Shown: piece after piece, positions 39,416 through 49,228 of the stretch
Layout of the letters: every line of letters starts with the position of its first letter
How positions within the stretch are numbered: position 1 is the first letter of the stretch
NCBI RefSeq assembly: GCF_000835495.1
Contig: NW_015622545.1
Coordinates: 124,001 to 188,000, forward strand
Direction of reading: 5' to 3'
Origin: Cladophialophora immunda
Lineage: Eukaryota; Ascomycota; Eurotiomycetes; Chaetothyriales; Herpotrichiellaceae
DNA length: 64,000 nucleotides
Made by a program: the position numbers and the translations under genes
Notes under the pieces: model-generated
Told to the model about the DNA's origin: nothing
The model's input: the letters and a program-made list of their open reading frames with translations, nothing else
Databases searched by the model: none

Positions 39416-42400
39416 ATGCGCTTTCCTTCTGCTGCCCTCGCAGCTCTTGCTGCCTCCTCCTCTGTCCCGCTTGTCTTGGGCTCGCCCCCTACGCCCCTTC
39501 ATGAAGCAGGCCGATGCGCCATCCGTGGCCACTGTGGGAAACAAGGGTTTTTCGGCTCTGATTTACCTTGTCCTGACAATGGAAAGGCCGCGGCTCCTTC
39601 CGACGTGGTGCGCGAGAAGCTGGTCGGTCTCTGCGGAGTGAAATGGCAAGATACCGACGTCTGTTGCGACGAGGATCAAGTGGATGCTCTCCAAAAGAAC
39701 CTGAAACTGGCCGAAAGGATAATCGCATCATGTCCCGCTTGCAAGGAGAATTTCTTCAACATCTTCTGCACCTTCACCTGTTCTCCCGATCAGTCATTGT
39801 TCGTCAATGTCACCGACATCGGTAAAGCTTCCAATGGCAAGGATGTGGTCACGGAGCTGGATAACTTATGGTCAAAAGATTACCAGAGCGGGTTTTATGA
39901 CAGCTGTAAAGAGGTCAAGAATGGCGCAAGTGGTGGCAAGGCGATGAGTTTCATCGGAGGCGGCGCCACCAACTACACCGAGTTTCTCAAGTTTTTGGGC
40001 GACAAGAAGTTACTGGGTAGCCCGTTCCAGATCAACTTTCTCGAGGAGCCTCGGTCTGGAGACAGCCAGGGCATGGAAGCCTCTGACCCTCGTGTCTACG
40101 CCTGTAACGATACCAACCCCAAATTTCGATGCAGCTGTGTCGACTGCCCGGAGGTTTGCCCAACTTTGGAGCCGGTCAGTTCAGTTGATTATTGCCATGT
40201 CGGAAAGCTTCCCTGTCTCTCTTTCGCTGTCATCATCATCTACTCGATCTGCCTGTTGCTTCTCGTTGCGGCTATTTCCGGGCATGTGGCCTATCAAAGA
40301 CACAAAAAGTGGAAGAGTGAGAGGCTCCAACTGCTACAGGATTCCGCACCGAGCGACGACGAAGATGAGGGAGAACTGGTCAACAATGCAGGGGTCCTCG
40401 ACCGGCCGCAGAGAAACTATTATCTCAATCAGATACTGGACCGAGCGTTCCATGCGCTGGGCGGATTTTGCGCTCGTTACCCTGCCTTGACCATTGGTAC
40501 AAACATTGTCGTGATTGGACTCCTCAGTCTGGGGTGGCTCAGATTTGAGGTCGAGAGGGATCCGGTCCGTTTATGGGTCAGCCCGAGCTCGGATGCTGCG
40601 CAGGAGAAGGCCTTCTTCGACAAGAACTTTGGCCCCTTCTACAGGACCGAGCAAGCGTTCCTCGTCAACGACTCGTCTCCTGACAGCTCAGTCCTGAGCT
40701 ACCAAAATCTCGACTGGTGGTTCGACATCGAAGAACGCATTTCACGCATGATGTCACCTGAGAACGGCATCAAGCTGGACGATATCTGTTTCAAGCCAAC
40801 AAGCTCCGCCTGTGTGGTCCAGTCCGTCAGCGGGTGGTTCGGCGCCGGCTTGACGGATGACTGGAAGACCCAAATTGAGCGTTGTGCAGCTCATCCTGGT
40901 GACCAGCTTTGCCTACCGGAATTCATGGATCCTCTCCAGCCGGGACGAGTTCTTGGTGGCTATGCGAGCATTGATGACGTCGCCGATGCAAAAGCCCTGA
41001 TCACCACGTGGGTGGTGAATAATGATCAACCCGGCACAGAGGGAGAGGCTAGGGCTGAAGAATGGGAGCGGGCTCTCAAACATGAGTTGCTCATCTACCA
41101 AGAATCCGCCAAAGCACGCGGCCTGCGGCTCTCCTTCAACACCGAGATCAGTCTCGAGGAGGAGCTCAATAAGTCGACCAACACCGATGCCAAAATTGTG
41201 GCCATCAGCTACGTCGTCATGTTCATATACGCCTCGCTCTCCCTGGGCTCGACAACTCTGTCATTGAGATCGTTTCTCAGTAACCCCGCAAATGTTCTCG
41301 TGCAGTCGAAATTCACTCTGGGCGTCGCGGGCATTCTGATAGTGCTGATGTCAGTCTCTGGCTCGGTCGGCCTCTTTTCTGCGGCCGGAGTAAAAGTTAC
41401 GCTGATCATTGCCGAAGTCATTCCATTCTTGGTTCTTGCCGTTGGTGTAGACAATATCTTTCTGATTGTGCACGAGTTTGAACGTGTCAACGTCAGCCAT
41501 CCGGACGAAGAAATCGATGTGCGTGTTGCAAAAGCCCTGGGGAGGATGGGGCCCAGCATTCTGCTGTCTGCGTCAACCGAGACGATTGCGTTCGCCATGG
41601 GCGCGTTTGTGGGAATGCCTGCAGTCAAGAACTTCGCAGCGTACGCCGCAGGCGCTGTATTCATCAACGCCGTATTGCAAATCACCATGTTTGTGTCCGT
41701 ATTAGCGCTCAATCAAAGACGGGTCGAAAGTCTGCGGGCAGATTGTTTCCCGTGTGTGACAGTCAGGGGAGCCAACTCGACGGGTATGCCTGGTGGCCAT
41801 TTCTTTGGCAGCGACGAGGAAGGCTGGTTGCAACGGTTCATCCGCAAGGTCTATGCACCAAGTTTGTTAGACAAGAAGGTCAAAACGTTTGTCGTTGCCT
41901 TCTTCGTCACCCTTTTCGCAGCTGGGGTGGCGCTCATTCCGCGGGTGCAACTTGGACTCGACCAGCGTATCGCGCTTCCTGAGGATTCCTACATGATCCA
42001 GTATTTCAACGACTTGTACGACTATTTCGGATCTGGGCCACCCGTATATTTTGTCACCCGACACCTCAACGTGACGGCGAGGGAGCATCAACAGGAACTC
42101 TGCGGCAGATTCACCACCTGCGACGAGTACTCACTGGCGTACATTCTGGAGCAGGAGTCAAAACGTCCGAATGTCAGCTATATCAACTCTGCCACTGCCA
42201 GCTGGATCGATGACTTTTTCTACTGGCTCAACCCCATATCAGACTGTTGTACGAACGAAAACGGCGGGACTTGCTTCGGCGAAGATAAATGGAACATCAC
42301 TCTCTCCGGCATGCCTGAAGGGGAAGAGTTCGTCTATTATGCTCAGAAGTGGATTCATGCCCCTACTGATGAGGAATGTCCCAACGGAGGACAGGCCGCC

Positions 42401-43279
42401 TACTCAAACGCCGTGGTCGTCGACAAGGACCATACCGATATTCCGGCAAGTCATTTCCGAACGTTCCATACACCGCTACAGAGTCAAGACGACCTCATCA
42501 ACTCCTACGCCGCAGCCAGGCGAATCTCAGACGATATTTCTGCACGCCACAATATCGACGTGTTCCCTTACAGCAAACATTATATTTTCTTCGATCAGTA
42601 TAGCAGCATCATTCGCCTGACTGCCACACTTCTGTGTGTGGCCGTTGCGATCATCTTTGTCATTTCTTCGCTGTTGTTGGGATCCCTTTTGACAGGAGTT
42701 GTTGTGGCAGCAACAGTCGTCATGATCGTGGTGGACATTATCGGTGTCATGGCATGTGCTGGCGTTTCTCTCAATGCCGTGTCGCTGGTGAACTTGGTTA
42801 TCTGTGTGGGCATTGGCGTGGAGTTTTGTGCACACATCGCCAGAGCATTCATGTTCCCCAGCAAATCGATTATGGAGCGGGCAAGGCACAAGTTCCGAGC
42901 CCGAGACATCCGGGCCTGGGCGGCATTGGTCAACGTGGGCGGGAGCGTCTTCAGCGGCATCACCATTACAAAGTTCGTGGGCGTCGTTGTGTTGGCATTC
43001 ACCAGGAGCAAAATCTTCGAGGTCTACTACTTCCGCATTTGGCTGGCGCTGGTGATACTTGCAAGTAGCCATGCGCTGGTGTTTTTGCCTGTGGCTTTGA
43101 GTTTCTTGGGCGGTGATGGTAGGTCTCTCTCGTCGTGAGATCAAAGAGAATTGAGCTGACATCTATTGACAGGGTACATTGATCCCGAGAGCGAGGGCGG
43201 GCTGGAAGAGGATCTCGCTAGTCGACGATACCGGAGTCTGCTGCCGGACGACGATTACTATGATTCAGAGGACGAATAA
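39416..43279 (+). CDS. ncr1: Niemann-Pick C1-type sterol transporter (Ncr1/NPC1), 1269 aa
   Basis: Vacuolar/endolysosomal membrane protein that moves sterols across the glycocalyx. Residues 1-22 are a signal peptide. The cysteine-rich N-terminal sterol-binding domain follows (GRCAIRGHCGKQGFFG, LCGVKWQDTDVCCDEDQVD, CPACKENFFNIFCTFTCSPDQSLF). The first membrane helix is at about 265-290, and the second near 360. The sterol-sensing domain spans about 600-770 (FTLGVAGILIVLMSVSGSVG, IPFLVLAVGVDNIFLIVHEFER, GPSILLSASTETIAFAMGA). A second lumenal domain and a C-terminal five-helix bundle ending VVLAFTRSKIFEVYYFRIWLAL complete an RND-type layout. Two exons, 39416-43118 and 43173-43279; the 54-base intron (GTAGGT...GACAG) adds YIDPESEGGLEEDL and an acidic, Tyr-containing tail that could sort the protein. 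Length is normal for the family. Confidence 0.95.
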
Positions 43280-43550
43280 CAAGAGTTGGATAGAAGACAG
43301 CCAGCACAGCCTCTGATAGAAAATGCATTCGTTGGACTGGCCAATCACTTTACGCATGTCCCTTTATGAGTACAGAGCGTTGTAAGCATTGCAGGACTTT
43401 GCCCTAAGTACATCTCATGCGGGTCAATGGTCTCTCCGGGGATCTTTTCGTAACAGGTCACGTCTTTAACGTCCTCCATGTACCACTCCCAAAGCAGATC
43501 ACACATGTTATCTCTAACAAGTGCTCGGTACAAGTGGAAGCCAAGCTCGT

Positions 43551-45215
43551 TTACTTATCGTCATCACCACTCAGGTCCAGGATCTGCATGCCTCGCCCCC
43601 TCTCTCGGCGTTGATGAGGTGGCCTGGCGCCAGAAGCCTGGCTACTCTGGTTCCGCTGCGCGCTGGCTGCACGGCGGTCGTCTGCCAGCTGCGTCTGGGG
43701 GATCACGTCCACGTCCACACCGACTCCCACACCCACACTCATCCCGGACACGCGCTCCGCTTTGATCTGCTTGGCGGTCTTGCGCACGCTCGAGGGAGGG
43801 AGGGGACTGCTCGAGCCGAGACCGACGGGCTGTCTCTGCGTGCCTCTGACGATGCTGCCGTCGTGGGCCCCGTCCGCGCCGTCATCGCTGTCGCCTTCCA
43901 CGTCGCTCGTGGCGATGTTGTCCCGCCTCTCCTTGGCGAGCAGTCTCGCGACGCGTCTCCTCAGGGCCGGGTTCTCGACCAGATCCTCCTCCACGAGCGG
44001 CACATTGCACTCGGGGCACTTGACTTGTTTGATGCGCATCTCGCGCTCGCGCCTCGAGCGCTGCTTGTCGCCCAGCTGGCTGAGCTCCTCCAGCTGGGTC
44101 GGCGTGAAGGGCGCGAAGCTGCTCGAGGTGCCCAGCATCGAGAGGATGGCTTCGCGCTCGTAGCTGTGGTTGCAGTTCTTCGAGGTCACCGGGTCGACGT
44201 AGGGGAGCAGTGTGATCGGGCACTTGAGCCGGGTTTTCTCGGCGGCGATTTCGAGCTCGTTGTCAGAGGTAGACGATGGGGACGGGGACGCCGAGCCTGC
44301 TTCGGTCATGCTAGTCTCGGCGTTGGAGTCTTCTCGCCGTGCGTGATGGCGGTGCAGGCGGCGTCGTTGGCTGGACGAAAAACTGAGCCGTCCTTCCTCG
44401 GCGGCGAACCATAGGCTCTCGTCGGGCATGGGCGGCGCGGATTCCCCGGGGTTTTTGGCGTCGTAGAGCACGCGGTACCACCCCCTGTAGTCGTTGTTGC
44501 GCGCGTACCTCTCGGTGAGGGTCTTGGACGTCCATGTTCGCGATTGCTGCGTCAGCGCTGTGGAGAGGTGGACGTGGGGGGTGTCGGCCGGGTGAATCGT
44601 CGGGAGCATCGTTGTTTGATGTCTGAGGCGGGATGACGGTCCGGCTTCTGTATCGTCTTCATCCTCCTCTTGGTTCTGGTTTTGCTCGTCATCCCCATCG
44701 CCGTTGTCATCGTCGTCCACGACGCGTCTTTTCTGCCTCGCTCTTCTCGTCGGACTTCTCGTCTCGAAATCCCTCCGCTGCTCCTCCGTTGTTTCCTGCG
44801 CCTTCTCCACCACCGCCTTCAGCGTTGCGGGATACTCGGTCAGCCAGGCCACGTCGTCGATTACGCCGCGAATGCTCGAGTCCATCCTCTTTGTCAAAGC
44901 TTCGACCTTCTGCTGGAACTCCTCGTATCTCGCATCCGCCTCAGCAACTGCGGGGTCTTCGTTCTCTTCCGCTGCATCCTCAGTGCCCTTCGCTTCCCTG
45001 CGCCGAGCCTTCTCTTTCAAATGTCTGGCCCTGCGGAGGTAGGCCCGGTCATTGAGTTCTCCCGTGATGTCGGTCAGGATTTCGGCCGCCTTTTTCAGGT
45101 GTTCTCGGGCCTTCTTTTCGCGGTCCCGCTGCTGTTGCAGCTCGCTGAGGGCCCTGAGGGCCTCGTCGTTGAGGGGCGTTGTGAGCGGCTGCGGCTCGAA
45201 TTGTGCGGGCGCCAT
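43551..45215 (-). CDS. nse2: Nse2/Mms21-type SUMO E3 ligase of the SMC5/6 complex, 554 aa
   Basis: Nuclear E3 ligase of the Smc5-Smc6 DNA-repair complex. Residues 15-150 are helical (LNDEALRALSELQQQRDREKKAREHLKKA, VEALTKRMDSSIRGVIDD) and would bind Smc5. An acidic Asp/Glu run lies at 166-190. The SP-RING is at about 330-415: CPI at 332, CNH at 348-350, and KCPEC at 399-403, giving the single-zinc ligands Cys348, His350, Cys400 and Cys403, with NPALRRRVARLL after it. Between the two halves is a 45-residue insert. The C-terminal 120 residues are low-complexity with a VGVGVGVDVDV run and end in ILDLSGDDDK. That ending resembles a SUMO-interacting motif, hydrophobic core followed by acidic residues (my inference). 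Single exon; the ATG at 45215 is the first in frame. It is longer than yeast Mms21. Confidence 0.85.
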   Translation of the reverse strand: MAPAQFEPQPLTTPLNDEALRALSELQQQRDREKKAREHLKKAAEILTDITGELNDRAYLRRARHLKEKARRREAKGTEDAAEENEDPAVAEADARYEEFQQKVEALTKRMDSSIRGVIDDVAWLTEYPATLKAVVEKAQETTEEQRRDFETRSPTRRARQKRRVVDDDDNGDGDDEQNQNQEEDEDDTEAGPSSRLRHQTTMLPTIHPADTPHVHLSTALTQQSRTWTSKTLTERYARNNDYRGWYRVLYDAKNPGESAPPMPDESLWFAAEEGRLSFSSSQRRRLHRHHARREDSNAETSMTEAGSASPSPSSTSDNELEIAAEKTRLKCPITLLPYVDPVTSKNCNHSYEREAILSMLGTSSSFAPFTPTQLEELSQLGDKQRSRREREMRIKQVKCPECNVPLVEEDLVENPALRRRVARLLAKERRDNIATSDVEGDSDDGADGAHDGSIVRGTQRQPVGLGSSSPLPPSSVRKTAKQIKAERVSGMSVGVGVGVDVDVIPQTQLADDRRAASAQRNQSSQASGARPPHQRRERGRGMQILDLSGDDDK

Positions 45216-45727
45216 AGCGCAAGGGCCCTGAGTATCTGGGGCGGGCTTGGATGGGTGTCACGAATGAATACTTGCTTGAGGCCTGAGGCTCGAGGCTCGA
45301 GGCGGACGAACGCGTCGAATGGCGGCGCGTCGTATCTGAAGGGAAAAGCTAAACCCTTTTCGGCAAGCTTCACTTTTGCAGTGCCTTTCGCCTTGGACTC
45401 GTTCTCTTTTCCTCCCACGACTCACTGCTTTCTTCGGCCTGTTTGCAATACCTCCTCATTAGCCGAGCAGGCCCAGTATCGCTTGGCTTCCTCTTGAACT
45501 GTTCTGGAAGTTCCTATCTCGTCGTATTCGTATCCGAGGGTCTTGGTGCCATGGCCGACATCACGTCATACACTTGGCTGGCAAGGCTGACTCCAGGCAA
45601 CTGGGAATCTCGACGGCGATCATCATATTGGCATTTTCTTGAATACGAAAGATACTGCATTTGAAAATGATACCTGGGGATATGCAACCCATGCGGTCTA
45701 TGTGGGTATTCAACTTGCTCCTGTCCG

Positions 45728-45742
45728 CCCCCCCCCCCCCCC
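45728..45742. repeat. Poly-C tract, 15 bases, followed by five G
   Basis: C15 then G5 can fold back on itself. Length is uncertain, as for any long homopolymer. Shorter C runs occur at 53871-53880 and 59432-59444, also intergenic. Confidence 0.8.
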
Positions 45743-45840
45743 GGGGGAGACTTCATAATGGAGGTGCTCGTATTCGCATCTCGATGTGGGTTGTAACCAT
45801 TCCCAGATCGAGAGTATCGCCAAAAGGAGGTATGTGGAAG

Positions 45841-45847
45841 TATATAA
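45841..45847 (+). promoter_or_regulatory. TATA box of the FAD-oxidase gene
   Basis: TATATAA, 66 bases before the first ATG (45913), a spacing that gives a short leader. Confidence 0.5.
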
Positions 45848-45912
45848 CTTTACTCCTTTTCTCCCAGTCTCGTCTCCCAACGTATGACTAGATTCGACCT
45901 GGTACCATTTGT

Positions 45913-47968
45913 ATGCTTGCCGAAATGTTCAAAAACATCCTACTTCTCCTTCTTCCGTATATCTGTTGGACTTCTGGGCATGCATGCCGTCCACGTTGCA
46001 GATACGGAGACCCTTGTTGGCCTGATGAAAAAATATGGCAAGCCTTCAACAGCAGTATTTCAGGCCGTCTAGTGCGGACCTTTCCCTCTGCTGCTGTTTG
46101 CCACGGAGAACACTTTGACAGTGATGGGTGCAGCCAGGCAAAGCAGGAATGGGACAACAGTTTCTGGAGAACCAACCAGTCTGGAGCATATACTGCGATT
46201 GTATGGGAGCTGGGGAACCAACAGTGCTTCATTAATTCGTCAAGGATTGCACCCTGCCAGCCAGGCCTTGGTAATACGGGCTGAAGCCAACGCTCAGGTC
46301 TCAAGAACTGCTGCTGACCTCGACAATAGTTCCACATTATTCTGTGACAGCAAAATCAGCGACAGACATCCAGGCTGCGGTCAAATTTGCCAATGAAAAG
46401 CACCTCTACCTTGTGGTGAAGAACACTGGCCATGATCAGTAAGCGTCTGCCTCGAGAACAAATCTCCTGATGTCTAATCTCCTGCACAGTCTCGGTCGAT
46501 CGAGCGGCCGAGGATCTTTCTCCATCTGGACTCACAATCTGAAAGGAAGACAATGGACAGAGAATTTCGTTGTCGAGGGAGCGCCTGCGGGGAGTCAAGG
46601 TGTGCCGGCTGTCACACTGCAAGCAGGGGAGCAGTGGCTAGGTATATACGTTTTGCGGCTATTGGTTGGTGTTTTTGCAAACTAACGATCCTAGATGTGT
46701 ATCGCGCTGCTTCTGAACAGCGTGTTATCGTCGTTGGTGGTCACGCAAGAACAGTCGGGGCTGCCGGAGGATGGTTGACTGGGGGCGGTCACTCAGCCTG
46801 GTCGAACCTCTATGGCTTGGGGGTTGACAGTAGGCCATGCGACCCCATCGAACATTGCACAGCACTGACGAACAGTGACAGACGTCTTGGAGGTCAAGCT
46901 GGTCAACGCGCAAGGAAAGCTAGTGACAGTCAATCAGCATACTGACCCAGACTACTTCTACGCCTTGCGCGGCGGAGGAGGAAGCGCATGGGGTGTTCGT
47001 ATACATCGGATAAAAGGCATAGCGCTCACTCAAGCTGACTTGAAATAGGTCATAACCTCGGTGACCTATCGGACTCACCCTGAACCAACCCATATTCAGG
47101 TCGCCGCGATACAGATTAATGCTACAACCAACTCAAGCCTCCGTCCGGTGTTAGAAGGATCTCTAGGTGCTTTAGTGAACATGACGGACGCCGGATATAC
47201 GGGCTACGCGTACCTCAGCAATGGCTTTTCTGGCCTGTTCATCCGACCTGGAGGTACCGAAGCAGAATTATCACAAGGCTCTGCCGCCTTTCAACGACTG
47301 GGGCATATCAACGGATCAAGCTTTGCCATGTTCAACTTCACTTTTCCTCGCTGGATAGACTATTGCAACGCATTTCTTCAGGATCCAAACATCGCTTTGA
47401 ACGTCATGGATTCATCCCGACTCCTTACTCCAGACATGGCGTTCAACAAGGCAGGTGAAATCATCGACATGATGTTAGAGTTCGGTCCGGAGCACTATCC
47501 GTCGTTCAACTTCAGTCAGTCTCACTCATTTGACAAGTGGCACTTGCTAATACCGTTCCCCAGTTGGACATGTCAACTCGACAATGCGAGACAACACTTC
47601 CGTCCACCCTTCGTGGCGGGATGGCCGAGCGGTAATGAGCTTTGGCACAAACTGGGAAAACGATGCACCCGAAGCCGAAAAGCACCAGAAGAAGCTCCAG
47701 CTTGTTGAGATGAGCAAAAGGTGGACTGCGATTGCTGGGCCGGACGCAGGGACGTATGCGAATGAAGCCAATCCGTAAGCTTGATACGCCATGTGCCTCA
47801 CCATGCGTTCGCGGTGGCTAATCTACCCATAGTTTCGAGCCTAACTGGCAGAGAGTATTCTGGGGGTCTAACTATGACCGCTTGCTAAAGATCAAAATGG
47901 CCAGGGATCCTAACAGCCTGTTTGTCTGCAACCGCTGCGTTGGTTCCGACATAGTGTATGAACCATGA
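45913..47968 (+). CDS. BBE-like FAD-linked oxidase, secreted, 559 aa
   Basis: Vanillyl-alcohol-oxidase/berberine-bridge-type flavoprotein. Eight exons: 45913-46270, 46330-46438, 46490-46641, 46695-46829, 46882-46994, 47049-47514, 47564-47774 and 47833-47968, with introns of 49-59 bases; each join keeps the family sequence in frame. A signal peptide follows the start (MFKNILLLLLPYICWTSGHA); the ATG at 45925 is an equally good start. The FAD-binding domain has SATDIQAAVKFANEKHLYLVVKNTGHDHLGRSSG, with the flavin-linking His at about 154. The second block reads VVGGHARTVGAAGGWLTGGGHS. The usual GGxC cysteine for a second covalent bond is replaced by Ala (about 224). The BBE C-terminal block FEPNWQRVFWGSNYDRLLKIKMARDP...LFVCNRCVGS is intact. 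Oxidised substrate unknown; such enzymes act in secondary metabolism or on sugars. No cluster partners lie nearby. Confidence 0.88.
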
Positions 47969-49228
47969 ATGAGGGTGACTCTATCCCGGGATAATGTGCT
48001 GAGGAGGCAGCTATGGACTTTGAAAGAATCCGGCAAAGAATCCCTCGTTGCGCTTGAAGTTTCAAGAGCAAGTCTAATATCCCACTTGCTTCTGGAATCT
48101 CGAGTGTCGCATCTGTCCGGCTAGTTGTGTCGTGGTGCCGCTTTGTCCCCTGGACCGTCAGCCTCGCGCTAATTCCATGTCTTGGCATTTCAATCTCAAC
48201 CTCAGTCCATCTTTGTAAACCTCTTGAATATCCCATGCCGTTGATATCATGAATGGGAACAGTCAATCCTTGAATCATTGGAATACCATCCGTCGTTCTT
48301 GACCCCTGGGCGGCGCGGCGGCCATGTGCGCGGCGCAAGAAGGGGCGTCAGTGGCGTCCGCGCCACCACACGAAGCGGAAATTAATCATGTGTCGACTTT
48401 GACACACCCAAACCGCGTTGTTTCTGGAAGGCCGGGCTCTTGATTTGTTTGTCTGCCATTGAGTCCATTCAGAGACACGAGAAACACATTCTTCTGCCTC
48501 GCCCTCATTCAGTCAGGTCTACAGCTGCGATCTTCCCTCCCCAAAAGTCCACCCAACGACCTCAAAAGTCCAGCTCGCAGATGCACGCGACTATCCGTCT
48601 CTGGCCGGTGATGGACTCGTCAGATCTTTCACATGGTCGGCTTGGCAGTTTCTTCTTTTCTTCTCTTGCCTTGGAAGGATGAGTCCTCCGATACAAGAGA
48701 CTGCTTTTTCACTAAACACTTCGGATCCCTCGCAGACAACTTTTTTCTGTTACTTTCCTGTTCATTGTTTCCCAGTACTGTGAACAGGTTTGAGATAGAT
48801 TTGTCTACTCAGATCGGCGTGACAGCTACTGATTTGCCTCACCTTTTCACATTTCAGTCACTCTCTATTATTCCCCTGTGTCTCCAACTCTTGTCATGCC
48901 CCATTTGCTTATCCTGCCTCACGCGGCATCAGATCTTTGGTGTGGAGCTCTTCTGTTATCTCAACTACTCTTGGAAGCTTCTGTCACGACTTTGGTCTCA
49001 TCTCCGGTACCAAACTTCGCATTCAACTTCAAAGCAAGCAAGAGAATTTCCCACTCCTCTCGTATTCCGCACACCCTCAATCCTACCTCGCCACCAACTT
49101 GACTTATCTCTGTCTCGATCACATTCTGCTTGGGACTTGCCCGCTCAGTCGCTCCTTTCTTCACTTTGCCAGGATCTCTGCAGAACGCTTTCCGCCACAA
49201 CCCGAGTCGCGGTTAAGACCTTATAACA
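47969..49228. other. Intergenic stretch of 1.3 kb
   Basis: No gene supported. The frames at 47910-48338 (minus) and 48633-49226 (plus) are not recognisable, and the latter is rich in Ser/Leu/Phe from a C/T-rich sequence. Several ATGs occur in this stretch, so the leader of the next gene is uncertain. Confidence 0.5.

Larger units (their letters stand above)
45216..45912. other. Divergent region between Nse2 and the FAD-oxidase gene
   Basis: No gene. It holds promoters for both neighbours, a poly-C tract (45728-45742) and a TATA box at 45841. Confidence 0.5.

Noticed and set aside
48633..49226. 197-codon plus open frame before the 1362-residue gene
   Set aside because: It is made of C/T-rich leader sequence giving Ser/Leu/Phe repeats, has no known domain and abuts the real start codon.
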